In this document: piece by piece, positions 45,719-58,346 of the stretch
How positions within the stretch are numbered: the first letter of the stretch is position 1
How the letters are laid out: each line of letters starts with the position of its first letter
NCBI GenBank assembly: GCA_009746045.1
Contig: RPFO01000178.1
Coordinates: 942,718 to 1,006,717, forward strand
Source of the DNA: Mesostigma viride
Lineage: Eukaryota; Streptophyta; Mesostigmatophyceae; Mesostigmatales; Mesostigmataceae
Length of the DNA stretch: 64,000 bases
Reading direction: 5' to 3'
Program-made: the position numbers and the translations under genes
Notes under the pieces: generated by a model
The model's database searches: none
The model's input: the letters and a program-made list of their open reading frames with translations, nothing else
Told to the model about the DNA's origin: nothing

Positions 45719-47242
45719 AACCAGTTGGATGGAGACTAGGGACGACGAACAACTGCTGAAGCTGAAAGCGAATGATGATTGTATTAGTAATAATACAATG
45801 AGAGAGCAATGGAAGCTGAGGGCTCAGAATGGAACGTCTGGGCAAACTCGGGTGCTGCGGCACTCCCCAGTGCTACGCCTATATGCCTATGGCGGTGCTA
45901 CCTGCAGCACCTCACCAGTGGACAACTGTACACTGCAATGCCATGCGACCACGTCACTAGCATCAACTACACTCGGCCCGTCCAGAACCGGATAACCCGG
46001 GTCTGGCGGGTCGAGCTGGAGTCTAGGCACAGTCTGGCACTAACCGCACATCGGTCCACATGACACCTCAGTACCGTACACCCTGCCGTACTGTACTGAG
46101 GTGTCCCGCTCAGCCGCGCGGTAGGCAATACGCGGCGCGCAGGCCGGAAATCCGTGTGTCAGCCGAAGCATCTCATCTAACTCCCATTATGTTTTCCTTT
46201 CAGGTTGAAGGCTAGCGACTTCAAGCCTGATCCTGCCCAGCTAGGAGACTGACTCCAAGCTGACTGAGGTGCTGAGCAACTGACACCCATACTGCAACAT
46301 CTGGACTGAAAAAGATGGGCCCCAGAACTCGTGCAATACTTGTGATGGCATCACGTTTAGCTCAACATGCCCGGGGAGTTCCTCCTCCTCGCGAGCTCAC
46401 AAGGGAGATAGCTATGCCTATCCAGGGAGTGCATCACCAGCCAAGAGAGCCATTGTAAAAAATGCCAAGGTAACCGTTTAAGAGGTTCCATGTTGTTCCA
46501 TCATCATCGCCCACTCAGAGAAAAAATACCCAGCCAGGCTGGGTCAACTGAGCTCAGGTTACCTGCAACCTGAGGAGTGACAGTAGACAGGTTTATTGCA
46601 CCCTGCACTGTCCATGTTGTACCTGCACAACATGTGAGGACCAGCCACCCCTGCCCTGCACAGAGGTGGCTGAAGTCCTAGTGACAGGTGACAGGACTAT
46701 GACATCCTGGACCTGGCCACGTTGCACCTGCACAACGTGTGGGGACCAGCCACCCCTGCCCTGCACAGTGGTGGCGGAAGTCCTGGTGACAGGTGACAGG
46801 AGTATTGCATCCTGCACCTGGGCTGAGCACGTTGTACTAGACAACATGCCAGCACCCATGCCTTGACTGCCACTGAACAGTGAGGCCAGGTGGCCCAGGA
46901 GAGCCACAGTGAACTGTGGTCCTGGGTAACCACCTGTCAAGGGAGCTTTGACCCTCCACTTGAATGGGAGGCACCTGAGCCACTGAGCTCAAGGCCAATC
47001 CACCAAGGCATACACCCTAGTGGAGAAAGAATGTGAGATACATCCCCTGCCCACCTATGAAGGTGGGCAGAACGAAATTCCATGGTGTTGAAAAAATCAA
47101 AACAGATTTTATTTGGCATAGGGCACGCAGATGTATAAAAACAGACTCCAACCAACCCCCCTTGCTGGAAGCCACAACCTACCCGTTGGACCTGCCCAAG
47201 GGGTACTGGGTTACCTAGGCGGCCCTGGTGAACAGGACCCTG
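45719..47242. other. inter-element region
   Basis: No convincing gene. Bases 46062-46105 form a 13-bp perfect hairpin stem (GACACCTCAGTAC/GTACTGAGGTGTC). A 105-bp tandem duplication starts near 46620 and 46725 (GGACCAGCCACCCCTGCCCTGCACAG in each). Around 47090-47135, antisense AATAAAA and TTTATACATC signals could end or start a minus-strand transcript of Copia-2; no LTR matching the region at 59564-60066 was found here. Confidence 0.4.
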
Positions 47243-50200
47243 CTAGGCGTCCCCCCTATGGGGCAGGGTTGCCTGCTTGCCATAGGGGTTCATCAAGTGG
47301 TACAACAGCTGGTATTGGTCAGCTGCCTGCTGAGGCACTTTAGTGAGTGCATCAGCAGCGTTGTGTTTGTCCTCCACGTGACGGGTGGACTCCCAGTAGG
47401 TGGACTCCTGTTTGAGGACCACCCAGTCAAGATCAGTGTGCACAGCATAGGGGTTAGCAAGGAAACTGAGGACTGACTGACTGTCAGTGAGCAAGTGTGC
47501 CACCACCCCAGCATTGCTGCCTGCTTGCATCTGCAACCAAACCAGCACATGATTCAAGTACCTGGCATGAAGCACTGCTGACACCACTGCCCTGCACTCA
47601 GCAGCATTGCTGCTGACAGCCTTGCGTCTATGCAACCGGCTGTACCATGAAATGAGAGACAAGGGTGCATCATCATTCTGCACAAAATACAAGCCTGACT
47701 CCCTTGCCTGCAACTTGGTAATCTGCCTGGACTCCATGGAACTATCCATCATAGCTTGGATGTGAATGGTTTTGTGGAGATCCAAGGAGTGCAAGATAAG
47801 GGGAGGGCCTTCCTGGAGAGTTTTGGTGATGGCTTTGTGACCTACTTGCATCAAGACATCATCATCAACTCTGCTAACCACAGCCAGGTGAGGTGCACAC
47901 GTTGAGCACAACCACCCCAGCTTGCCTCTAATGGTAGGACAGGCTCCAGGTTTGATTTTTGTTTGCAAAACCTCCAAGCAGCTGTGCATGTAATCATTGG
48001 GAGAATAAAGTGCACACACCCACTGGTTTTGATGCTGCTGGAGTTGTAACATTGTGCCACAAAATTTTATGGCAGTGGTGCCCAGCTCTACTTGCTTGCC
48101 AATCTCAAAATGCTGTGACACTTGTTGAATAAAATCATCCACAGCACGCCTTGGCCCAGCAATCAGCTGATCATCCCCATGCCACACAAAGGTGAGTATG
48201 CCATGAGGGTGTGGGACCACAAAGAAGCAAGGGTCTATGTCATCATATCTAGCCCCTAGCTTTTCAAACACAGCCTGAGCTGACATCCTGAAAATTCGAG
48301 GAGCTGATTGCAACCCCTCAACACCTATGTTAGCTTTCAGGTACTGCTGAGGGATGTGTTTTGCCCAAACTCTGGGAGTGGAGACTACATACACCTGACC
48401 ATGCCACACTTGTTGTGCTATCTCAGGTGAGCCTTTCAAGAAAGCCCTTTTAATGTCTGTAGCCTTACATACATAGTCATCCCCATCATTGAGATGACCC
48501 ACAAAGACAGACAGCAAGATTTTTAAGGATGTTTGCTGAATGCCTGGCGTGTACAACTCTGCCTCTGTCAGATCCGTGGTGCCCTTGAACTCTGTCACAC
48601 AAGGTCTAGCATGGAAAATGACTGATCCATCTGCTGCGGGCTTATGTTTACACACAAACTTCAGGCGCAAGTGCTTGCACCCTGCAGGCTTTTTGTCAAT
48701 AGGTGTGACAGGTGGAGTATGAGAGGGACTAAGAGGATCTGGTACTACCCATTCTTCCCTGGCCTTGTTAAAGGCCTCCACCCATTTTAGGAATCCTATG
48801 TGTGTGCGACAGTCTTGCTCTATCTGTTCATAAGAAAGAGGAGACATTTTAGCCACATCATGCTTGCCCAATCCAAATGAGTTGGGATGAAGTTTTTGGT
48901 TGTGAACCAAGTCTGCCACACAGGGTTCTTGCCCTGGGGCATACTTGGGTGTAGCAAATTTTACAGAAGCAATGTTGGTGTTAAGAAGTTTTTCAAGAGA
49001 AATTTTGAAATGATTCAGATCAACACCACCCAGGTCCTGGATGGATAGTCTATCACTGGAGATGAGGACACCAGGGTAACAGAGAAAAGGATCCCCCAAC
49101 AAAGCATTCCCTTTATAACCTTCCAATACCTGAAAAGGAGTGGGGATACCGAGTATAGTCAACATGACCTGACCTAATACCTTGAGGGATGACTGCCCTG
49201 AGAAATCAGCCACATGGTGCCAGGGTGAAGGTTCCAAAGGCATATGGGGCACAGCCAGGGCACTAATAATGCTGACCTGGGCTTGTGTGTCCACTGCAAC
49301 CATAAATGGGCTATTGTCATGCTGCCCAACCTTCCCCACCTTAGCTGATCCTGCAGCAGTTTGAGCTTTAGCTCTATGAGCTGCTTGTAAAATGCGAACA
49401 GCGTCTGCTAGGCTGCGTTTGGAAGGTGCAGCTAGTGGCTGAGCTATGTTCACACTTGAAGAGGTGATAGGTTGCTGATCACCTGTTTTGCCAATGTGAC
49501 CCTCTGCTGCAGGGGGCCAAGCCTGCAGTGACTGCCTACAATCATCAAGGGTGACCTGGGTGTCACAGTGGGTGTGGCTCTCACACTCACCAGTGGGTGT
49601 TCCAAACAACCACTCACTGGGCAACGCTGGGATGCCAGGCAACTGTACAGGGCTGTCGGCCAACAGCTCTTCCTCCTCTGCCACGTCTGACACAGTTGGA
49701 AAATACAATTTCATCCTGTGAGGTGAACACCTGTGAATCTTTCCCGTGTCATTGTGTTTAACTAACACTGTCCTGCCAGTGGTGTTAAATTTTAGGATGG
49801 TGGCTGGCCCATGCCAGGTACCCACCTTGCCTAGTCCCGACTCCTTGTAGAATAGGACCTGATCCCCTTCTTTGAAGGTGGGACGTGGATGCTTTGCATC
49901 CTTGACAGCTAACCTGCTAGCTGTCTGTGCTCGCTGTGCGTTGTATAGGGCTAATACCTCAGGTGGATAAATGCCTGCATGCAATCCATCTGGTGTAATG
50001 ATCACCCCTTGTGGGGTTTTCATGAGTGGCCTCCTGTTGAGGACTTGGCACAACCTGGTGGACCACAGAGCTCTGTCAGCATATGACCCACTGTCAGCCA
50101 GCAGATTGCCATCTTCTTTGGCTACAAGGGTTTTAATGGACCTGATGGCCCTTTCAATAATGCCTTGCCTCTCATGGTCTTCTAGCCCAGCCAGATCAAT

Positions 50201-50627
50201 AGCCTCACACCCTGGTTCATTAATTGGCAAGACACGTGAACTGCTGATCCAGTAACAATGCCTCCACAGGGTAGTACCTGGCCTGAGCAATCAAGAGAGC
50301 CCTGAGCAACTGTGTCTTGTCCATTCCAGGTAATGGTTCAATGGTTGTGTACCTTGACCATGCATCTTTAAGTGCCAAGTAAGATTGTCCTTTGATATGA
50401 AAGACATCTCCTACCACCCTGCCCTTGCACTTAGGTGGGGTAGCTACATGCCACTTAGGGGGTTTGGGTGCATTGAACTGACAATGCTGGCAGTGTGATC
50501 TGACCACCTGGCATGCACGTCTGAGTGCTGCCCCCCCTATTGCTGCTGCCACCACCTCTGCACTCACTTCATGCCCATAAAGGAAATGCAACTGCAAAGC
50601 AAGCTCCTGAAAACTGATATGAGCATC
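47243..50627 (-). CDS. Copia-2 pol: integrase - retropepsin-like - RT - RNase H
   Basis: The N-terminal part (50627-50220) has the integrase zinc-binding region (LHFLYGH...CQHCQF) and VGDVFHIKGQSYLALKD, LLLDQQF. One shift near 50230-50290 then leads into a 1,015-codon frame: ERQGIIERAIRSIK (integrase Glu), a WHGPATILKF C-terminal module, MVAVDTQAQVSII with KGNALLGDPF (retropepsin-like, Gly of DTG replaced by Gln), RT (KATDIKRAFLKGSPE, FVWHGDDQLIAG) and RNase H (MDSSMESRQI, AAECRAVV, LTDSQSV, ADALTKVP). RT and RNase H are copia-like; the protease-like domain lies after the integrase. Confidence 0.85.
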
Positions 50628-51070
50628 AGTTAATAAACGAATGGACCCCTCAATGCTCAATGGCCTAACGCATGTGTTTATTACAATAAATCACAAGCCC
50701 CGCACCCAACGTGCACAAGGGCATTTAGCATTGTCGACAAGCAACGCCCTGCCTGGCCGCCACGTCTGGAGCAGCCGACAGTGACCGTTGGGCTCTGTGG
50801 TGCAGCCTGAGTGGCGCGACGCCACTGCTAGACTCTCAGGACCTTAGTCCAACATCCGACACCTCAATGCCAGTCCCGAGTGGGTACTGGCGACGCCGTA
50901 CCGCCAATCCTGCTTGGGTACTGGCGTCCGTCACCAGGACTCGGCTATCGAATAGTCTAGCCTGCCGAATCACATATAGCCGGGACTTCTGACCGAGCCT
51001 ACACGTGCGAAACCCCAGATAGCACATTGCTATCTGGTACTTAGCCTATGTCCACGACTAGAGGCTAACT
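50628..51070 (-). repeat. Copia-3 3' LTR
   Basis: 443 bp, near-identical to 57484-57926. A 20-base T run sits just inside at 51085-51104 (a polyA tract on the element's strand, position of the polypurine tract). A 63-codon frame inside each LTR (50836-51027) is identical in both copies but has no recognisable domain. Confidence 0.9.
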
Positions 51071-51435
51071 CCAGTTTTATTCTTTTTTTTTTTTTTTTTT
51101 TTAAGGCATCAGTGCTGCACCTCCAGTTTTTATTCCTTTTTGTTTTTTTCAGGTTACTTGGCAATATCATGAATAAGACATTGGTACAGGAAAACTCATA
51201 TCAGACCACAATGGACGTTGTGAATTAAAGCGCCCACAGACCCCATTGCCTTTAAATCTGACAGTGTCTTTGAGGTTTCTGAACCTAGGATCCCCTGTTT
51301 GTACAAGTCAGTGGAGTGATGAGTGGCTATGGAAAAACCAGGGGGCACATCAAGAAATTATTATGTTTGTTGCCAAGTTGCCACCAGCTGGGAAAGACCA
51401 TAGTCTGCACCATTAGTCTGGAGTGCCCTATTTCA

Positions 51436-54400
51436 TCATCCATTTGTCTGACTAGACAGATAGGGATTCATTGCATCACACAGAAGCTGGTACTGGGTTG
51501 CTGCTAATGACGGAATCTTGGTCAATGCGTCAGCCAGGTTCTCCTCGTCTGGCAGATGCTGCCAGCTGGAAAAATAGCTTGTTTCCTGTTTCAAAATCAC
51601 CCAGTCCAGATCAGTATGCACAGCAGCAGTCACAGATTTCTTGTTAAGGAAACTAATGACTGACTGACTGTCAGTGTGTAAGTGAGCATGCACATCAGCC
51701 TTGCTGCCAGCCTGAGTTTGCAACCAGGTTAGTATGTGCTGAAGGGATCGAGCATGCTGCACAGCAGACACCACAGCACGGCACTCAGCAGAGTTACTGC
51801 CAACAGCTTTTCTGCGATGCAATCTGCTGTACCACGACACCATGGACATATAGTCTCCCTTGTTGGTAAGGAAGAACACCCCAGCCTCCCTGGCATCCAT
51901 TTTTGTTATTACCCTACTCTCCATGGAGCTGTCCATCAGACAGTTGAATATCTTCCATGAGGTTGAGTGGATGAATGACAAGGGAAGGTCCAGCCTTTAG
52001 TAGCTTCTGGAGATCCTTAGGTTTCATGGTTTGTAATACTGTGTCATCAATCCTGCTGACCACTGCCAGATGAGGTGCACAGATAGCACTCAGCCACCCT
52101 AATTTTCCTTTGACAGTAGCACACATGTGAGCAGGAATGCACGGAATATCAAGCAGCTCTAGGCATTCTTCTAAGTACTGGGCAGGCGGGGATAGAGTAC
52201 ACACCCACTGTTCCTGTTGCTCTTCCAGTGCTAGCATTATGCCACAGAACTGTAGGGGTTCTGGCCCCAGCTCTGTCTGCTTTCCAATCTCATATGACTG
52301 CTGAACCTGCTGAATGAACTTGTCAACTTCAGCTCTTGGTCCACAAATCAGTTGGTCATCACCATGCCACACAAACAGGAGCAAGCCAGAGGGTGTGGGC
52401 ACAGCAAAGAGACAAGGGTCCAGATCATCATAAGTGGCATTAAGTTTCTTGAACACCTCTTCTGCTGATTTTCTGAAGATAGTGGGAGCACTTTGCAAAC
52501 CTTCCACCCCTAGATTTAGGAGTAGATATGGCTCATCAATATCATGTGCCCATGCAGCAGGGGTGGGAACCACATAGACCTGACCCTTCCACACATCTTG
52601 CGCTTTATCAGGGTCCCCTCTAAGGAAAGCCCTTTTGATATCAGTAGCTTTGCAGGCATAATCTTGGCCAGCATTGAGATGGTGGAGGAAGACAGAGAGC
52701 AGTATCCTGAGGGATGTTTGCTGCAGCCCAGGAGTGTAGAGTTCACCCTTGGACAGTTTTGACATGCCTTTTAATTCTGTCACACATGGCCTAGCATGAT
52801 ATATAGGTGAGCCTACTGGCTGTGCCTTGTGTTTTAGCACAAACTTGAGTCTCAACTTTTTGGCACCTTCTGGAATTTCCCAGACAGGAGTGACAGGTGG
52901 CTTATAGTCAGGATGCTTAGGGTTTGGCAGCACCCACTCTTCGCGGGCTTGGTGCCTAATGGCTTGGATCCATTTTTGAAACCCTTTTTGTGTTTTGCAT
53001 TGTTGGATTAGAGCATCATAGTTGTGAGGAGAGTGCATGGCTAAGTCCCACTTTCCAACCCCAAAGGACTGCGGGTGTGGCCTTTGATTGTGCACCTTTT
53101 TCTCTAGGTCAGGGATTTCACCTGGCCCATATTTGATGTTAATGGCCTTGATATAGGCATCTAATCCATGAACCAGTTGGGACAATGGAATCTTGTAGTG
53201 ATCCAAGGGAATGGCTCCTACCCCAGTCACACGCAGCTGGCTAGCAGTGATGGTGACACCTGGGTAAGAGATAAAGGGTTCTCCCAACAAAGCATTGCCC
53301 ATGTACCCTTCCACTACCTGGAAAGGTGTCTGGATGCCAAGTATGGGGATCATTACTTGACCCAACACATCTAAGGTTGTTTTGCCTGAAAAATCTTGCA
53401 CCTGTGTCCATGGTGAGGGTGCAAGTTGCAGACCAGGAATGGCTTGTGCACTGATCACACTGACCTGTGCCTGAGTGTCCACAGCTAGGATGCAGGATTC
53501 CTGGCTATAATCGGAGCACACAGCAGAGACCTTGGCCAAACCTGAGGCTTGTTTAGCCTTGCTCTTGTGAGCCTTATGCAGAGCTGCCAGGGCTTTTTCT
53601 AGCTTGGATTTGAACTCAGCTGGATTGCCTTTGTTTTGCTCTGGTACCTCATGCCTGGTTGAACTCTGCCCAGAGGGACTTACACCAGGTTGTGGGGTGA
53701 CACGTACCTCACTGAGGGGTGGAGGAATGACAGAGGGTGTGGTAGTGCCATCATCAGCTCCTGGTGTTGGAATGCTGGGTGGTTCTGCTTGCTCACCAGA
53801 GTTAAGGAGGGAATCCATGTTCAAGGACTCTTCCCCTGGCACGTCTGCCAAAGGAGGGAAATACTTCTTAACTCTATGACTGCTCACCCTGTGTTTTCTC
53901 CCTGTTTCCAAACTTCGAATATCCATATTTTTTCCTTTTTTGGTCATTCTTAGAACAGTGCACGGACCATACCACATGCCTGTCTTGCCATGTTTGGTTT
54001 CTTTGAAATATAGGACTTGTTCACCCAGTTGGAATACTGTTCTGGGGTGTGTTATGTCCTTTTCAGCTAGCTTATCAGCCACTTTAGCCTTACTGTGTTA
54101 TACAGAGCTAATACCTCTGGAGGGTACACACCTGCCTGTAAGCCAATGGGAAGGATTTCCCCCCATGGTGCATGCAACACAGGTCTAAGGTTAAGTGTAG
54201 CACAGATTTCACTGCACCACAGTGCTCTGTCAGCATAGCTTCCAGATGTGGCTTTCAGGTCAGTGGATTTCGCCACTAAAGTTTTGACTGACCTGATGGT
54301 TCTTTCAATGACACCCTGCCCTTCATGATCTTGCAATCCAGCAATCTCAATATTAGCATCCCATCCTTCACACTCAGCCAGACAGCTAAACTGTTGATCA

Positions 54401-55389
54401 AGCAGTATAGTGTCAACTGGGTAGAATCTGGGCAATGCTATCACAAGTGCTGCACGCAGTTGCTCTTTAGCCATTCCAGGTAGGGGTTCCATGACAGTGA
54501 ATCTGGACCATGTGTCTTTTAGGATCAGATATTGTTCACCATCGATATGCACGACATCACCCACAATTATTCCCCTTTGGGTGGGTGGTGTTGCGACATG
54601 CCATTTGGGAGGTTTTGGGCCATGGAACTGACATTGCTGGCAGTGTTTTCTAGCCAACCTGACAGCATTCCTGAGTCGTGAACCTCCTGCTCTTCTGGCA
54701 ATCTTTTCTGCCACCACCTCATGACCCATGGCTATGTGGAGCTGGGTTGCTAGTTCCCTTAAGTCTACTGTGTCAACAGCAGCTGGGGTAAGAGCTTTGA
54801 GGTAGGGCAGTATCACATTATACGTGGAGGAGATTTTCTGAGCTGCCTCAAAATCTAGCAGTCCCTTGTCTTTATCCCCAATGATAATGAGATCATATAA
54901 ATCCACATAGGCGTGCTGTGAGGACGTACATCCTTTTGGAGCCTTGTCCTGCCGGTCGCACCACGTGCCGGGGGGCAGATGGCGGGGGTGCTTGCAACCG
55001 AAGCAGAGGTCCACGTCGCCTACTGCGGGGTTCCACTTGCAGTCCGCCCGCTGGTGTCCCTTGGTGCCACACCGGGTGCACTTGTTCTTGGGACCTGCAT
55101 GGGGGGGCTGAGCAGTGGGTGCAGGGGTGGGTGGGGCAGGTGTGGGGGGGTGGGCCGCCTCCACTGGTTTGGCTTGAGCTGAGCAGGCTGTCCCGGCTGG
55201 CCTTGGGGCTGGTTGCCCTTGGCCTTCTTGGACTGGCCGCCCTGCTGCCCCCCTAGCTGGCGCTTTTTTCCTTGCCCCTTCCCTTGGGTCTGTTGGACCT
55301 TGGGGGTTGGGGTTGCAGACGGAGCACCTATAGCCAGGGGAGTCAGGCAGTCTTGGATATGGTTCATCCCCGCCCGGAAATCGTTCCAC
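51436..55389 (-). pseudogene. Copia-3 pol: zinc knuckle - integrase - retropepsin-like - RT - RNase H, frameshifted
   Basis: 54067-55389: zinc knuckle CTRCGTKGHQRADC, then integrase (LHIAMGHEV...HCQQCQF; GDVVHIDGEQYLILKDTW; ILLDQQF; GQGVIERTIRSVK). 51914-54082: integrase C-terminal module (WYGPCTVLRM), retropepsin-like LAVDTQAQVSVIS with GNALLGEPF, RT (KATDIKRAFLRGDPD, FVWHGDDQLICG). 51436-51981: RNase H (MDSSMESRVI, SAECRAVV, HTDSQSVISF, NLADALTKIP). Two shifts (near 54085 and 51940-51980) break pol, plus the Gag-Pol shift. Domain order as in Copia-2. Confidence 0.85.
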
Positions 55390-57452
55390 AGAGGTTTGAG
55401 ACCTGCAACCACAGTGGCGTACACAGCTTTGTCCAGGTTAGCATTTGACAACCATGAATACAGCAGGTAGCTAGCAGGCAGACCCCTGAGATCAGGGTCC
55501 TTTTCTACAGCCAACCTATAATTCTTGCAATCAGTGGCATAGTCTTGCTTGTTGACCTGGTAAGCATTAAGCCAGTTGAAACCACGGATGGATTCAAACT
55601 GTGTCCTATCCACCAGCAAGTGCTTAAGCTCATCCATGAAGGCTGGCCACAATGCAATTGCTAGGTTAGGTGTCCCAGCCTTTTCTTGGTAAATCTGGAC
55701 CAAGGTTTTAATGGCTGGGGCTGACCTATGGATGGTGGTGGATGCACGCAAGGCACTGAACCAGTTCTGGACATTCAGAGACTCAAAACAGTAGTTCAGG
55801 CTAAACAAAAATTCCTTGGCCTGTTCCTGGGTGTAACCCTCAGGTAAGCCAGGGATTTCTATTTTAGATTCTTTTTGTTTTGGGTTAAACGTACCTTTGA
55901 CCGGGTCCTTCTTTTCAGCCAAGAAAGTCTTGACTGCTTGTTGAAGATCAGCCTCCTCCATGTTCGCCCTGCCCCTTTCCAGCTGGGAGATACTGGCCAG
56001 GAGGCCATCCAGCTGGGTGCGCGACAGGTCGTCCATGGGGTTGGTGGCCATGGTCTTGAGCTGTGCCGTGAGTATGGCAAGCAGCTCTTGGACGTCCCCC
56101 TTAAGGGTGGGTGGGGTTGGGTCCACTGGGGTCCCTTTTGCCACCGCCTTGCTCTTATCTGACTGCCCTGGTGTGGGTGCAGTCTGCTGGGCCTCCGCAG
56201 AAGGTGGTTGTGTTCCAGCTTGCTGTGCTAGTGCAGTGGCTGGTGGTGTTCCAGCTGCAGGCGCAGGGTCTTGTTCCCCTTGCCTTACTCCACTGCTGGT
56301 AGGAAAACCCTTGGCCTGGCCAAGCTGCTGCAGCGCTGCTGCTTGGGCTGCCAGGCCGCCCTCACGGGCTATCATGGCCTCTAGGAGTTTATTCTCCACC
56401 ACCTTGCGGCGGTGGAGCTCCTGGGCATCCGGGTCACTTGGGGGTTTGCTGGGGGAGCTGGGGACAGTGCCCTGGCTCTTGCCCTGCAGCACCCTTGGTG
56501 ACACGGCCCCTCCAACCACCCTTTGGCTCAAATCAGTGCCAGGGGTGGGGAGGGTATGTGCAGGGAGTGCAGGCGTTTCTGTTGCCTGCATCTTCTCCTG
56601 CAGCTTGGTCAGCTGCAACAGGAGGGAATTGAGTTGGTCCGCTGTTAGCGTGACCCCCTCGTCCCCCTGTGCAACAACCAGCTCATTGAAGAGGCGCTCA
56701 TGGAGCACCTCTCCAGCTTGCATGGCAGCCAGCTGCTTTTCAGCAGTCATGTTGCGGGCCGCTGTCTTTTTGCGGTCCCGCTCTTGCTGTGCAAGACGGC
56801 GTGCCTCTACAAACTGGGCGGCGGCCTGTTCGACCGCCTGATTGAGTGGATTCATCTCAATCTCCCCATCAGAAACCCCTGGGGAGAGGGTGACCTCGTC
56901 ATCAGACAGCTGAATGCTGCCGATGACGGGTCCTGGGACCTTCTTGGTCCGCATTTTGAACATGTATGCGTCCCTCTTCAGCTTCCTCTCGTACCCCCCC
57001 GCTTTCTGAGCGGATGAGGGGACGATCGGCACCCCCGCTTGTTCTCCACCGCTTTTGGCTATTCCGCCCTCCTCCTGAGGAGGTTGGGACGGTGCCTTAG
57101 CGGGGAGGTCAGCGGGGCTTGCCTGAGGGCTGGGGGACCGCATACTGCTTACGGATTTTTGCGAGCTAGCTGGGCTAGAAAAAACAGATTTTTCGGCCTG
57201 TTCGGCCAAGGAGGTTACCTGTTTTTGCAGGGCTGCCAGCTGCCGCTCTTGGGCGGCTGCCTTGACGCTTTGCTGAGCCATCGCTGTCGCTAGCTGCCTA
57301 GCCACTAGCTGTTCCTGCTCCGCCTGCGCCCTTCTTGCTTTTTTAATTTTCTTGGCCGCAGCCTTCTCCTCTACTGTTGGCACCGTCTGCCAGCCAGCAT
57401 CATCTATCCGCTTCTTTTTGAATTTCAGGCCTGGCATAATAGGATCTCCCAT
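55020..57452 (-). CDS. Copia-3 Gag
   Basis: An 810-residue frame starting MGDPIMPGLKFKKKRIDD, only 31 bp inside the 5' LTR. A Lys/Ala/Gln-rich N-terminal coiled region is followed by a long low-complexity linker and a Gag core: LPEGYTQEQAKEFLFSLNYCFESLNVQNWF...YLLYSWLSNANLDKAVYATVVAGLKPLWNDF. The Copia-2 Gag has the same core (LPEGYTREQ, NVKNWFGSL). The zinc knuckle lies in the pol frame, entered at the C-rich stretch near 55135-55180, either by programmed slippage or a sequence error. Confidence 0.8.
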   Translation of the reverse strand: MGDPIMPGLKFKKKRIDDAGWQTVPTVEEKAAAKKIKKARRAQAEQEQLVARQLATAMAQQSVKAAAQERQLAALQKQVTSLAEQAEKSVFSSPASSQKSVSSMRSPSPQASPADLPAKAPSQPPQEEGGIAKSGGEQAGVPIVPSSAQKAGGYERKLKRDAYMFKMRTKKVPGPVIGSIQLSDDEVTLSPGVSDGEIEMNPLNQAVEQAAAQFVEARRLAQQERDRKKTAARNMTAEKQLAAMQAGEVLHERLFNELVVAQGDEGVTLTADQLNSLLLQLTKLQEKMQATETPALPAHTLPTPGTDLSQRVVGGAVSPRVLQGKSQGTVPSSPSKPPSDPDAQELHRRKVVENKLLEAMIAREGGLAAQAAALQQLGQAKGFPTSSGVRQGEQDPAPAAGTPPATALAQQAGTQPPSAEAQQTAPTPGQSDKSKAVAKGTPVDPTPPTLKGDVQELLAILTAQLKTMATNPMDDLSRTQLDGLLASISQLERGRANMEEADLQQAVKTFLAEKKDPVKGTFNPKQKESKIEIPGLPEGYTQEQAKEFLFSLNYCFESLNVQNWFSALRASTTIHRSAPAIKTLVQIYQEKAGTPNLAIALWPAFMDELKHLLVDRTQFESIRGFNWLNAYQVNKQDYATDCKNYRLAVEKDPDLRGLPASYLLYSWLSNANLDKAVYATVVAGLKPLWNDFRAGMNHIQDCLTPLAIGAPSATPTPKVQQTQGKGQGKKRQLGGQQGGQSKKAKGNQPQGQPGQPAQLKPNQWRRPTPPHLPHPPLHPLLSPPMQVPRTSAPGVAPRDTSGRTASGTPQ

Positions 57453-57483
57453 GATTTTGTCTATGGTAAACGACTTTAATTCA

Positions 57484-57926
57484 AGTTAATAAACGAGTGG
57501 ACCTCTCAATGCTCAATGGCCTAACGCATGTGTTTATTACAATAAATCACAAGCCCCGCACCCAACGTGCACAAGGGCATTTAGCATTGTCGACAAGCAA
57601 CGCCCTGCCTGGCCGCCACGTCTGGAGCAGCCGACAGTGACCGTTGGGCTCTGTGGTGCAGCCTGAGTGGCGCGACGCCACTGCTAGACTCTCAGGACCT
57701 TAGTCCAACATCCGACACCTCAATGCCAGTCCCGAGTGGGTACTGGCGACGCCGTACCGCCAATCCTGCTTGGGTACTGGCGTCCGTCACCAGGACTCGG
57801 CTATCGAATAGTCTAGCCTGCCGAATCACATATAGCCGGGACTTCTGACCGAGCCTACACGTGCGAAACCCCAGATAGCACATTGCTATCTGGTACTTAG
57901 CCTATGTCCACGACTAGAGGCTAACT
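57484..57926 (-). repeat. Copia-3 5' LTR
   Basis: 443 bp; pairs with 50628-51070. Differences visible by eye are at two sites near the left end (GAATGGACCCC versus GAGTGGACCTC). Right-flanked by GCATC, the duplicated target inside Copia-2. Confidence 0.9.
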
Positions 57927-57931
57927 GCATC

Positions 57932-58298
57932 CTCTGATGGGGACACTCTGCACACCTTGGGAACCATAGATGTGAAGGTTGGTTTAGAGACATAATCTTC
58001 TGAAACCAGCTGTAGCACCTTTCCAGAACTGCTCACTGCTCTGACAGTGGGGCATGCAGAGGAAAGAGGTGAAGCAGGCACACTCAAGCCAGCATGAGAG
58101 GGAGACTCACACTTCTTGCCGTAGTAAGGAGGCCGCTTGCAATCCTTGGGGTCACCGTGGGGCGGCCCGTGGCACTTGTGGCACAGGACGTCCAGATGCC
58201 CCAGCTCGTCCTCGTTCTTGTGGCAGGTGGGTCGCTCATGGTACCGCATGCCACAGCGGGTGCACCGCAGAGAAGACTTGTCCTCCTTGTCCTGCTTC

Positions 58299-58346
<48 letters not shown>

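Larger units (their letters stand above)
50628..57926 (-). mobile_element. Copia-3: complete LTR retrotransposon nested in Copia-2
   Basis: 7,299 bp with two 443-bp LTRs (50628-51070 and 57484-57926) flanked by a GCATC 5-bp target-site duplication (50623-50627 and 57927-57931). LTR termini are AGTTA...TAACT, not TG...CA. The two LTRs differ at only a few positions near their start, so the insertion is young relative to Copia-2. Internal order on the minus strand: Gag, zinc knuckle, integrase, retropepsin-like, RT, RNase H, T/A-rich tract. Confidence 0.92.

Noticed and set aside
46314-46457. 47-codon plus-strand frame between elements
   Set aside because: Short, isolated, no motif, and no supporting promoter or neighbour context.
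50836-51027. 63-codon frame in the Copia-3 LTR (also at 57692-57883)
   Set aside because: It is identical only because LTRs are identical, and no domain or start context supports a protein.
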